Of a DNA stretch of 9,213 bases, positions 1-6,302 are shown piece after piece. The translations under genes were made by a program, and so were the position numbers. This DNA comes from an uncultured Peptococcaceae bacterium. GTDB taxonomy: Bacteria; Bacillota; Peptococcia; Peptococcales; Peptococcaceae. Below the pieces are notes generated by a model. The model was not told where the DNA came from, did not search any database, and was given only the letters and a program-made list of their open reading frames with translations. The first letter of the stretch is position 1; each line of letters opens with the position of its first letter. Location: the NCBI GenBank assembly GCA_902496505.1, contig CABVBB010000049.1:1-9213 (forward strand), read 5' to 3'.

Positions 1-882
1 GCAGGGATGATCGTTATTGGTGATATAGCCAAAGGAATTGTAAATATCATCCTTGACAGCGATCATTTTAACGCCTTCTAAAGGCATAGAAAACTGCATA
101 TTCAGCAGATCGGTCTGCAGTAAGCCGATCCCCAGCCCCGAGGAAATCATCTGCAAATACATATTGTAGCTGTTGCCCGCTTTGATCGCATGCTTCATCT
201 CACCAAAATTGCGCAGGAGATCCCTCATAGGGTCTTTTCCTAAGGATGTATGCTCGTTTTCCAAAATGATCCAAGGATAATCCAAAGTCTCGGCAATGTA
301 GAGCGATTTATGCTGAGCGATATCATACGACTGCGGTACCAGCAAGTACAGTTGGCAGGCAAACAAATGGTGAAAGGTCAGCGTGCTCTCATCGATCTGC
401 GTTACAGGTTCATTTTTTATCCTAGACCGATAGATCAGCGCAAATTCCAGCTGGCCCTCTTGCACTTGCTTTATCAGATCCTGCGTAGTGGACTGATGAA
501 CTTCGATTTCCAGCTGCGGAAATTGATGATAAGCCCGACAGATCAGCTGCGGCAAAAAAAGTTCCATGCCGCCGTAGGTCGTCCACAAACTTATTTTGCC
601 GCTCAGAGAGGTATTGATGAGTGTCGCATATTTTTGTTGGATACTATACATCTGCTGTAAAAAAATCTGGGCCGTTCTGACCACTTCTTCGCCAGCCTCT
701 GTCAAATGGGACCCATTATGACTGCGCACTAATAAGGTCATATCTAATTCTTTCTCCAAATTTTTTACAGAAATATTCAGGGCCTGTGGTGTGATGTGCA
801 GCTGCTGACTGGCCGAAAGCAACGTATCGTGCTTGCTGACTGCGATAAGATATTTCAACTGATCGACATGCAAATCTATCAT
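1..882 (-). CDS. LysR-type transcriptional regulator (C-terminus beyond window)
   Basis: This reading frame is open for 294 codons to the window edge, close to the usual LysR length of about 300, so only a few C-terminal residues should be missing. My own translation starts MIDLHVDQLKYLIAVSKHDT and continues into a typical LysR winged helix-turn-helix at residues ~21-47 (LLSASQQLHITPQALN, then ISVKNLEKELDMTLLVRS). A linker helix rich in Gln follows, then a substrate-binding-like effector domain from about residue 95. The effector domain ends with the common late LysR pattern MISSGLGIGLLQTDLL. The start is uncertain. The ATG at 882 directly abuts the GGGAAAGG ribosome site, whereas a TTG three codons later (871-873) is spaced about 8 nt from it and would give MHVDQLKYLIAV, a more standard LysR N-terminus. 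It lies downstream of the phosphohydrolase/permease operon but behind that operon's terminator, so it is probably transcribed separately. Its target is unknown. The family assignment is firm. Confidence 0.9.
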   Translation of the reverse strand, partial: MIDLHVDQLKYLIAVSKHDTLLSASQQLHITPQALNISVKNLEKELDMTLLVRSHNGSHLTEAGEEVVRTAQIFLQQMYSIQQKYATLINTSLSGKISLWTTYGGMELFLPQLICRAYHQFPQLEIEVHQSTTQDLIKQVQEGQLEFALIYRSRIKNEPVTQIDESTLTFHHLFACQLYLLVPQSYDIAQHKSLYIAETLDYPWIILENEHTSLGKDPMRDLLRNFGEMKHAIKAGNSYNMYLQMISSGLGIGLLQTDLLNMQFSMPLEGVKMIAVKDDIYNSFGYITNNDHPC

Positions 883-953
883 CCTTTCCCAAACCAGTTT
901 CAGGATAATCAGAAAGTGTGTGCAGTGTGGGTCCGTTTGGATTTTCTCACGAT

Positions 954-970
954 TTCATAAGTGTTATCAA
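954..970. promoter_or_regulatory. Operator-like dyad upstream of the LysR gene at 1-882
   Basis: The sequence TTCATAA-GTG-TTATCAA is an interrupted palindrome, with arms of 7 bp (one mismatch) around a 3-bp centre. It lies 72 bp upstream of the ATG at 882. It has the size, A+T richness and T-N11-A spacing seen in LysR-family binding sites, and LysR proteins often bind their own promoter region. No convincing -10/-35 pair could be assigned on the minus strand here, so the role is inferred from position and symmetry alone. Confidence 0.35.
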
Positions 971-1020
971 TTTTTTAATAGGATAGGCCATTTAAGAACC
1001 TGCTCTCGATAAAACGATGC

Positions 1021-1053
1021 AAAAATGCCGCCTATTTGGATATAGGCAGCATT
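1021..1053 (-). terminator. Rho-independent terminator of the phosphohydrolase-permease operon
   Basis: On the minus strand, AATGCTGCCTAT pairs with ATAGGCGGCATT. This gives a 12-bp stem with a single G-U pair and a 6-nt loop (ATCCAA), followed directly by a run of five T. It starts 25 nt after the permease stop codon. The plus strand lacks a T-run after the stem, so the signal acts in the direction of the operon. It separates the operon from the downstream LysR gene. Confidence 0.9.
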
Positions 1054-1078
1054 AGAAAATGCCTCATTCAAGCCAAAC

Positions 1079-2539
1079 TCACATAGGATAGAGCCATGCT
1101 GCTAACGGTATACCCACGATGAACGAAGCCAGCACGGAGAAAATGACCACCCATATGCTGTACGTATACGCCTGCTTGGGCGTGATCCATTCGGTATTGC
1201 CGTGAAAAAGCGCTGCATTGGCTGAACCGCCGGGGGTGATCAGCGCGCTGCTGATACCTATTGCAAAAACCAAGGCAAACACTGTCGGATTGGTGCCGTT
1301 GACTGCGCACAAATTGCAAAACATCGGAATAAACACGATCAGCAAGATCATATTATGGGCAACTTGTGTAATAGCTGCAAAAACAAGCGTGACAACGATA
1401 ATAAACATGCTCGGGCTCAAATTCTGCACCAATGGCATCAGCTTAAGCGTCGTATAACTTAGGATCCCCGTATCACCTGATTCCATAGCAGCGGCTATAG
1501 GCAGCGAAGCCGCGATCAGCCAAACCAGCGACCAATTGATCCCTTTGTGGAACAGTTGGCCAAAATCGGCCAAGGGGTGGCCAGACTGATTGCACATGAT
1601 ACTTAGGGCAACGATGCAGCCTAAACCCACGCCTACGATGCCCAAATTATTGAGCTGCTGGGTGATCAGCCAGTCGGCCGGCATAAATGACGGCAGACTC
1701 AAGAGCACGATAAAGATGATCAAGATGCCGAGTGGAATATACTGTTCCTTGGCAAATCTGATATGCCGGTACTGGGCGTAGAAATCATTGCCCCTTTGGA
1801 AGGCTGAAACGTCCGGACGAATGATCAGTTTGCCCACAAGGAGATAAACCAAAATATAGACGAAGTAGGAGACATTCCAAAAGATGATCCACTTCATATA
1901 CCCCAGCGCCACCCCTGTGGCAGGCTCAATGATCCCCTTATAAAAAATTGCCGACTCCTTAAAGGGCAGCGCCAAACCGCCCAGCATCCCTATATGTGCA
2001 ACGCCTATCAAAACATACGCTGCATAGCTGCTCTTACGCTCAATTCCCATGGCATCACAAAATTTATAAAAAATCCCCCATATCAAAATAATAGCGGGAA
2101 ATGCGCTGATAAGTGCTCCTACCACATAAGCGCCGACAAATACCAGCAGCGCAAATATCCAAGGATGACCCACTGCAATTTTGCGGCTGACAAACCAAAA
2201 GGCCATCGTCTCATCAAGCTTATATTGACTCAAATACGCGCCAAACAAAAGGGCAACAATGACTTGCAGCGTAATGCGATGCCCGAGCGCTGCTGCAAAA
2301 GAGTCTATCACTGTGGTATAACTTGTCAGTCCCAAAGCCATCAGTCCCAAAATGCTTGGCCAAACCATATCCACAAATACCCATCCCCACAGCATTCCCA
2401 CAAAAATGCCCAAGACCTGCATGCCTAAAGGGGTGATCGGTGCTGGCGCCGGCAATAATCCAAATAAAAATGTCCAGGCCATGACGATAGCGCTGTGTAT
2501 ATACCACGATTTTGTCTTTTTAGCGATAGCTGTTGACAT
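1079..2539 (-). CDS. Divergent DASS/SLC13-like anion permease (486 aa)
   Basis: This is a multi-spanning inner-membrane protein of about 12 hydrophobic segments with a short cytoplasmic N-terminus (STAIAKKTK). Length and layout fit the divalent anion:sodium symporter family (DASS, SLC13; sodium:sulfate symporter type), which carries dicarboxylates, sulfate or similar organic anions. The family-like signals are two inverted halves, a C-terminal hairpin and helix at about residues 388-407 (AAITQVAHNMILLIVFIPMF), and TPGGSANAALFHGN at 435-448 near the last helices. The canonical Ser-Asn-Thr substrate/sodium motifs of the hairpin tips are not present: the N-terminal half has GALISAFPAIIL (141-152) and the C-terminal half has the AHN region. 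Coupling ion and substrate are therefore open. The start is supported by TAAGGAGGG at 2546-2554, 6 nt before the ATG. It is the second gene of an operon, 88 bp after the phosphohydrolase, and probably imports that enzyme's substrate or exchanges its product. An ArsB/NhaD-type ion transporter is a less likely alternative. Confidence 0.8.
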   Translation of the reverse strand: MSTAIAKKTKSWYIHSAIVMAWTFLFGLLPAPAPITPLGMQVLGIFVGMLWGWVFVDMVWPSILGLMALGLTSYTTVIDSFAAALGHRITLQVIVALLFGAYLSQYKLDETMAFWFVSRKIAVGHPWIFALLVFVGAYVVGALISAFPAIILIWGIFYKFCDAMGIERKSSYAAYVLIGVAHIGMLGGLALPFKESAIFYKGIIEPATGVALGYMKWIIFWNVSYFVYILVYLLVGKLIIRPDVSAFQRGNDFYAQYRHIRFAKEQYIPLGILIIFIVLLSLPSFMPADWLITQQLNNLGIVGVGLGCIVALSIMCNQSGHPLADFGQLFHKGINWSLVWLIAASLPIAAAMESGDTGILSYTTLKLMPLVQNLSPSMFIIVVTLVFAAITQVAHNMILLIVFIPMFCNLCAVNGTNPTVFALVFAIGISSALITPGGSANAALFHGNTEWITPKQAYTYSIWVVIFSVLASFIVGIPLAAWLYPM

Positions 2540-2580
2540 ATCCGTCCCTCCTTACCGTTTGTGGAGAGTTCCGCAGCACC

Positions 2581-2606
2581 TGGCTTGAACGATCGCTCTC
2601 AAGCCA
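2581..2606 (-). repeat. Intercistronic inverted repeat (hairpin) between phosphohydrolase and permease genes
   Basis: Perfect 8-bp arms, TGGCTTGA and TCAAGCCA, surround a 10-nt loop that itself contains the palindrome CGATCG. It sits in the 88-bp gap between the phosphohydrolase stop and the permease ribosome site. No T-run follows on the minus strand, so it is not a standard terminator. It could be an mRNA stability or processing element that sets the ratio of the two proteins. That role is inference. Confidence 0.55.
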
Positions 2607-2627
2607 AGCGCTGCATCCTCTAATGGA

Positions 2628-4643
2628 TCAATACTCCTCCGTCAGTATTTGATAAATCGGTGCACCTTCGCAGTCTCTCGGCATCCTGACGCCGCCTAAT
2701 ACGGCTATTGTCGGGGCCACATCCACTTGACGGATGATGCGGTTTGTTTCATAGCCCGCTTTGATGCCTGGGCCAGCTGCGATAAAGATCGGTGATACAG
2801 AGGTGCCCCCAACGCCATAGGTGGTAGAAAGCGAATCCACATGATCATAGTTATAGCCTTCCGCTATCCAATAGACGATATCGCCGCACTCTGGACCGCC
2901 ATAGCCAAGCAGGATGGCATCTTTATTACGTAAGGCAATAGAAACGATACGTCGGCCGGTTTTCTTATCTCTATAGCCATAAAGCGCGGTCATGATCTCT
3001 TCCTCTAATTCGTACTGATCCTCAGGATCAACGATCCCCTCAGGCGTGCGTCCTTTCAGATTGAGATAAATATCATTGGCTCGCACGGCCACTGCTTTGG
3101 TTTTTGTCCAATCGATCTCCGGCAGTTCATTGCCATTCTCGTCAAGCTTCAAAGCCGTATAGCCCAATTCCTGCATCACGCGAATATTGACGCCTGAGCC
3201 ATCCCCCAACAGATTGACCTCATGTTCAGGGCAGACCTGCGCATGATCCGATACCAATAGCAGCGTCCATCCCTTATCTAAAAGGTGCAGAAATTCACCG
3301 ATATAGTTATCTGTTTGGATATACATATCTTCCATCAGTTTGGCGTAGCTTTCTTTGGACAATTTGTCATTTCCTTTCAGGTTTCTGACCAGCATATGTC
3401 CTTCAGCATCAATATTATGGAAGTGGGAGAAGACGATCTCATAGCCATCATTTTCGATCAAATAATTGATCGCTTTGCTCTGCCATTGGGCTGCGATGTC
3501 CCAGCTGGCCATCATGCAGTCTCTGATCAAGACCTCATCGCCGCCGCCTAAAATCGCGTTGACCGGCGGACGGCCAACATTATCAGCGATCTCCTGATAG
3601 AGGGATCTGGGATGCCAGACCTGATCATTATCTTTGGTATACGCACAAGAGATCCACAGTTTCAGATAGCTGCCATCCTCTTTTAGATCCAAGAGCCGCA
3701 TAGCGCGATAAACATCTATCATTTCATCATTCTTGAGGGCTTTGTCATAAATATATTGGGTATAGACCCCTTTATTTAAAACCGCTACAGGCGTTTGCTC
3801 TTTCTTCGATGTGTAAAGCTCTACTTTATCATAGATCCCTGCTTCATTGGGCAAAACAAGTCCGACTCGCCGGATCAGTCCACCGGACAGATAAATGGCA
3901 AATTCCTTGGCCCCTTGGACAGCTTGTGCCCACCCTGCTGCCGGCTTGATAGGAGACAATACGACGTCAAACGGCGCATCCGAAATACCGTGCTCGCCAT
4001 CTTTGATAGAGAGGATCAAGTGCCTGTTTTCCGGTGTCGAAAGGCTCTCGCCCCATTCTGCTATACTGCGGTCTGAAGAAGTCTTCAGATCTGTGATAAC
4101 ACAAGGAATATTGCTGTCCGTGCTGGCTTTTTCTTTATAGATCAATTCTTCGACCTGTTCGCTGGCCACACAAATAAACTCGTTTTCTACCTGAGCAACA
4201 CCCATATTGACCATAGCTGGCTGCGTACCATCCACCACTGCCAGATCAGGCGAATCCTGAGTTGGCGGCCAGCTGCAGCCCGGCCAATGCCAGACCAAAG
4301 TTTTCTTGCCTGCATTGACGAAAACATCCCAAAGCTGTTCCACTTTTAAATTCTTCGAATCCAAATTATAAACTATACAATCGATCGCGCCTGTTTTGAT
4401 CCGTCCAAACCCGGTGATGCCGTGAGTACAAGCGTACGTCCCCGTTGACAAAGTCGTCCACATCGGCGGAGTTACGGTCGGATGCGCACCTAAAAGCACC
4501 AGATCTTTTCTCGCAGAGCCCCGTTTGATCAGCTCAGCTACATTCGGCATCAATCCCCTATCCACATAAGTCCTTGTCAATCTGGGATCCATCCCATCAA
4601 TGCCTAATACCATGATTTTTTCACTTAATGCTTTTCTCATCAT
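2628..4643 (-). CDS. Alkaline-phosphatase-superfamily phosphodiesterase/phosphohydrolase (671 aa)
   Basis: This is a two-metal hydrolase of the alkaline phosphatase superfamily, type I phosphodiesterase/nucleotide pyrophosphatase branch. It would cleave phosphomono- or diester-type bonds through a threonine nucleophile. The catalytic set can be read: D16 in VLGIDGMD, nucleophile T58 in AHPTVTPPMWTTLSTG, D412 and H416 in NIDAEGHM, and D466-H467 in VSDHAQ. The third His of the first metal site is probably H601 in YNYDHVDSLST, just before SVSPIFIAAGPGIK. That is earlier than the usual His-Gly position, which here reads GVGGTSVSP. Residues ~120-400 form a long insertion, probably a cap that decides specificity. 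There is no signal peptide or membrane segment, so the enzyme should be cytosolic. AGGAGG (4649-4654) precedes two adjacent ATGs, and the second (4640) has the better 8-nt spacing. It is the first gene of the operon with the permease and divergent from a LysR gene. A sulfatase-like or phosphonate-cleaving activity cannot be excluded. Confidence 0.85.
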   Translation of the reverse strand: MMRKALSEKIMVLGIDGMDPRLTRTYVDRGLMPNVAELIKRGSARKDLVLLGAHPTVTPPMWTTLSTGTYACTHGITGFGRIKTGAIDCIVYNLDSKNLKVEQLWDVFVNAGKKTLVWHWPGCSWPPTQDSPDLAVVDGTQPAMVNMGVAQVENEFICVASEQVEELIYKEKASTDSNIPCVITDLKTSSDRSIAEWGESLSTPENRHLILSIKDGEHGISDAPFDVVLSPIKPAAGWAQAVQGAKEFAIYLSGGLIRRVGLVLPNEAGIYDKVELYTSKKEQTPVAVLNKGVYTQYIYDKALKNDEMIDVYRAMRLLDLKEDGSYLKLWISCAYTKDNDQVWHPRSLYQEIADNVGRPPVNAILGGGDEVLIRDCMMASWDIAAQWQSKAINYLIENDGYEIVFSHFHNIDAEGHMLVRNLKGNDKLSKESYAKLMEDMYIQTDNYIGEFLHLLDKGWTLLLVSDHAQVCPEHEVNLLGDGSGVNIRVMQELGYTALKLDENGNELPEIDWTKTKAVAVRANDIYLNLKGRTPEGIVDPEDQYELEEEIMTALYGYRDKKTGRRIVSIALRNKDAILLGYGGPECGDIVYWIAEGYNYDHVDSLSTTYGVGGTSVSPIFIAAGPGIKAGYETNRIIRQVDVAPTIAVLGGVRMPRDCEGAPIYQILTEEY

Positions 4644-4728
4644 GCCTTCCTCCTTTTGTATAAACCGCTGTCAGTAAATGAAGCTCCTTCGTTTTGCTTG
4701 TTTTCATTTTAGCACCCAATGGTAATGA

Positions 4729-4749
4729 TATAAATAATTTGTATTTATA
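4729..4749. promoter_or_regulatory. Perfect 8+8 bp operator-like dyad over the operon promoter
   Basis: The arms TATAAATA (4729-4736) and TATTTATA (4742-4749) are perfect reverse complements around a 5-bp centre, ATTTG. The right arm contains the proposed -10 box of the operon, and the left arm would fall just after the transcription start. A protein bound here would block RNA polymerase, so a repressor-type site is the simplest reading. The divergent LysR protein is one candidate ligand, although LysR activators more often bind near -65 to -35. Confidence 0.55.
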
Positions 4750-4771
4750 CCAAAAAGCCCTTTGAAGACAA
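4744..4771 (-). promoter_or_regulatory. Extended -10 sigma-70-type promoter for the phosphohydrolase-permease operon
   Basis: Read on the minus strand, the -35 is TTGTCT (4766-4771). A 16-bp spacer follows, then the -10 TATAAA (4744-4749), preceded by TGG, which forms an extended -10 (TGGTATAAA). The predicted start near 4737 leaves a leader of about 95 nt before the ATG at 4643. This is the best promoter match in the divergent region on this strand. Confidence 0.6.
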
Positions 4772-4881
4772 ATAACTTTTACCATCACCTCGTCCTGTAT
4801 CATGAGCCGTTTCTATTTCCTCCCTTCTTTGGTCATTGATTTTTTTAAAGGGGGTCATGGATATCTTCAAATAGCTCACCT

Positions 4882-4898
4882 CCCAATAAGGAATTGGG
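4882..4898. promoter_or_regulatory. Dyad CCCAAT-N5-ATTGGG upstream of the LysR promoter
   Basis: CCCAAT and ATTGGG are perfect 6-bp arms around AAGGA. The centre, at about 4890, is roughly 60 bp upstream of the start expected from the TATAAT box at 4938-4943. LysR proteins typically place their recognition site at this distance, so this is a candidate autoregulatory site. A transcript hairpin is also possible, but no T-run follows. Confidence 0.4.
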
Positions 4899-4937
4899 CT
4901 TAGTTGTGCAGATCCTGGCGCTATTTTAAAATGGATT

Positions 4938-4943
4938 TATAAT
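4938..4943 (+). promoter_or_regulatory. -10 box (TATAAT) for the LysR gene at 5035
   Basis: This is a perfect TATAAT on the plus strand. The expected -35 position (about 4914-4920, CCTGGCG) is a poor match, as is common for activator-dependent or autoregulated promoters. Transcription would begin near 4950, leaving an 85-nt leader. It would exclude an upstream ATG at 4948 as the start of the regulator. Confidence 0.5.
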
Positions 4944-5017
4944 TTTTATGATCCTGCGGAGCGCGGCAATCTTCGGCCAAAGAGGGCTGTGCTTTGCTGA
5001 ACTATTGCTGTTGCACG

Positions 5018-5025
5018 AGGAGGGG
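5018..5025 (+). promoter_or_regulatory. Ribosome binding site that fixes the LysR start at 5035
   Basis: AGGAGGGG lies 9 nt before ATG 5035, which begins MRLAHLYYIVEIGKTHSI, a normal LysR N-terminus. The longer in-frame start at 4948 has no ribosome site and would add 29 residues with no family resemblance. Confidence 0.85.
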
Positions 5026-5034
5026 AAGCATCCT

Positions 5035-6012
5035 ATGCGGTTAGCGCACTTATATTACATCGTTGAGATCGGCAAGACCCATTCTATTTCCCAAGCCGCG
5101 ACCAATCTGTTCGTCACCCAGCCTACTTTGAGTATTGCCATTGCTGCTTTGGAAAAAGAGCTGGGCGTCATGCTCTTTGAACGGACCAAAACTGGCGTTT
5201 ACCCGACGAGCGAAGGACAAAAGGTGATCGATCTGTCCGAAGAGGTGCTGAACAAACTGGAGACGATCCGCACCATTGGTACGCCTGAGCGGCGAAACGA
5301 TCTGCAAATTTTGACGATACCAGCAGTCAACTGCAGTTTGCTGCAAAACGCCATCATTCATTTTCATCAGCAGTACCCCGCGGTGCAAAGCTGCATCCAC
5401 GAGGAAAAACCGCCCATCATGATCGATACCTTTGTGGAGCGTATCAAAGAATCGCCCAATTGGTTCGGCATCTGCACGCTGAGCGACGAAAACAAACCTT
5501 GGCGGGAGACGCAGTTCCACAAACTCCAGATCGCCTGTGAATATCTGGCCTCGGATGAAATGGTCTGTATCGTCAGTGCAGATCATCCCTTGGCTCAAGC
5601 GGATCATGTCACCACCGACCAATGCCGCACACTGCCCAAGATCAAGTACCAATACAGCCCCAGCCGGCAGCTGACCACCAGTGAAGACAGCCGCAAAAAG
5701 CCCATCAAAAGCGATTCCATCTTTGAGTCGCTCTATGACGAAGGGACCGTCCTCACTGTGAGCACCCTGGAAAGTCTAAAGCGGCTGATCGCAGAAGACG
5801 CCGGTGTGACCATCATGCCCAGCGTCATCGTCGCGGAGGATCCCTATCTCCGCGAGGGCAAGATCAAGGCGCTGCCTTTTTCAGATGTGCAGATGCCGCT
5901 GCATTATTATATCCTTTATAGTGTTCAAGTCCCTTTGTCCTCCATCGAGCAGGATTTCATCACCCAGATCAAGCTGGCATTCCAGAACTGCCCTATTCTC
6001 CAAAAACGCTGA
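5035..6012 (+). CDS. LysR-type transcriptional regulator, divergent from the phosphohydrolase operon (325 aa)
   Basis: This is a DNA-binding regulator with the standard two-part LysR build. The winged helix-turn-helix occupies residues ~3-60 (SISQAATNLFVTQPTLSIAI, then the wing ALEKELGVMLFERTKTGVYPTSEG). A linker helix follows to ~80 (LSEEVLNKLETIR), then a two-lobed effector-binding domain from ~90 to ~300. The effector domain ends with the usual GVTIMPSVIV and a helix DFITQIKLAF. A polar stretch at residues ~210-235 (QYSPSRQLTTSEDSRKKP) looks like an exposed loop in that domain. The length is slightly above the common 290-310. The start at 5035 rests on AGGAGGGG at 5018-5025. It is transcribed away from the phosphohydrolase-permease operon and, by the usual logic of divergent LysR pairs, controls it in response to an organic anion. 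Its 3' end meets the foldback element. The family call is firm; the target is inference. Confidence 0.93.
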   Translation: MRLAHLYYIVEIGKTHSISQAATNLFVTQPTLSIAIAALEKELGVMLFERTKTGVYPTSEGQKVIDLSEEVLNKLETIRTIGTPERRNDLQILTIPAVNCSLLQNAIIHFHQQYPAVQSCIHEEKPPIMIDTFVERIKESPNWFGICTLSDENKPWRETQFHKLQIACEYLASDEMVCIVSADHPLAQADHVTTDQCRTLPKIKYQYSPSRQLTTSEDSRKKPIKSDSIFESLYDEGTVLTVSTLESLKRLIAEDAGVTIMPSVIVAEDPYLREGKIKALPFSDVQMPLHYYILYSVQVPLSSIEQDFITQIKLAFQNCPILQKR

Positions 6013-6019
6013 GCACGCC

Positions 6020-6051
6020 AAAAAAGCCTCCCGCTAAAAACGGGAGGCTTT
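6020..6051 (-). terminator. Left copy of the duplicated terminator hairpin (strong on minus)
   Basis: An 11-bp stem, AAAGCCTCCCG (6023-6033) with CGGGAGGCTTT (6041-6051), surrounds the loop CTAAAAA. Six A on its left give a six-T run on the minus strand, so it is a strong terminator for transcripts from the permease at 6352-7746. On the plus strand only TTTAGATT follows, so it would be weaker for the LysR gene, which ends 7 nt before the A-run. The same 28 nt recur at 6303-6330. Confidence 0.8.
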
Positions 6052-6140
6052 AGATTGTAGACATAAGTGGAAAAGAACCACAGTCAGGGTGCCGACATCG
6101 CGACGCACTTCTGGAGCTATCCATAGGAAAAGATGCAGCG

Positions 6141-6220
6141 CCCCACAGAAAAGCGTGGGGTGTAGGCGCAAAACCTTGCTAAAACCGGAGCGACCTACAC
6201 CCCACCAGAATTGCGTGGGG
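6141..6220. repeat. Twin CCCCAC-loop-GTGGGG hairpins with an alternative 12-bp pairing
   Basis: Two related hairpins lie 59 bp apart: CCCCAC (6141-6146) with GTGGGG (6155-6160), loop AGAAAAGC, and CCCCAC (6200-6205) with GTGGGG (6215-6220), loop CAGAATTGC. The right arm of the first and the left arm of the second also form a longer perfect 12-bp pair, GTGGGGTGTAGG (6155-6166) with CCTACACCCCAC (6194-6205). The two hairpins and the 12-bp pair cannot exist together on one strand. Confidence 0.7.
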
Positions 6221-6250
6221 CGGGTCGTGAGGATTTTAGCAAGGTTTTGC
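6168..6250. repeat. Perfect 17-bp inverted repeat, core of the foldback element
   Basis: GCAAAACCTTGCTAAAA (6168-6184) is the exact reverse complement of 6234-6250. The 49 nt between the arms hold two shorter pairings, CGACC/GGTCG and CCCCAC/GTGGGG, so the region can form an extended stem with small internal loops on either strand. Confidence 0.85.
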
Positions 6251-6302
6251 AACGACGACGTGCGACGTCTTTTTGGAGCCGAGCGCTTTTGTCGACATCC
6301 TG

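Larger units (their letters stand above)
4644..5034. other. Divergent control region between the operon and the LysR gene at 5035
   Basis: This 391-bp stretch without a credible gene separates the minus-strand phosphohydrolase operon from the plus-strand LysR gene. It contains the operon promoter (4744-4771), a perfect dyad overlapping that promoter (4729-4749), a second dyad (4882-4898), a TATAAT box (4938-4943) and the LysR ribosome site (5018-5025). It is A+T-rich from about 4700 to 4860. The only open frames are short and poorly placed. Divergent LysR genes usually control the neighbour across such a region, which makes this the likely control site of the whole module. Confidence 0.7.

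Noticed and set aside
250..660. 136-codon plus-strand frame opposite the first LysR gene
   Set aside because: It is antisense to an uninterrupted LysR frame and has no recognisable motif.
4621..4803. 60-codon minus-strand frame, and its internal 28-codon part from 4707, overlapping the start of the phosphohydrolase gene
   Set aside because: The longer form starts upstream of the predicted transcription start. The shorter form lacks a ribosome site. A leader peptide coupled to the phosphohydrolase remains possible but is not supported.
4948..5034. N-terminal extension of the LysR protein from ATG 4948
   Set aside because: It has no ribosome site and overlaps the expected transcription start. 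The 29 extra residues do not resemble LysR N-termini, while ATG 5035 has AGGAGGGG at good spacing.
5050..5652. 200-codon frame antisense to the LysR gene
   Set aside because: This is a shadow of a clear LysR coding frame, with no family motif and no ribosome site.
6034..6252. 72-codon minus-strand frame through the foldback element
   Set aside because: Its codons run through the inverted repeats and the terminator stem and no ribosome site precedes it. The composition is what a GC-rich foldback repeat gives by chance.
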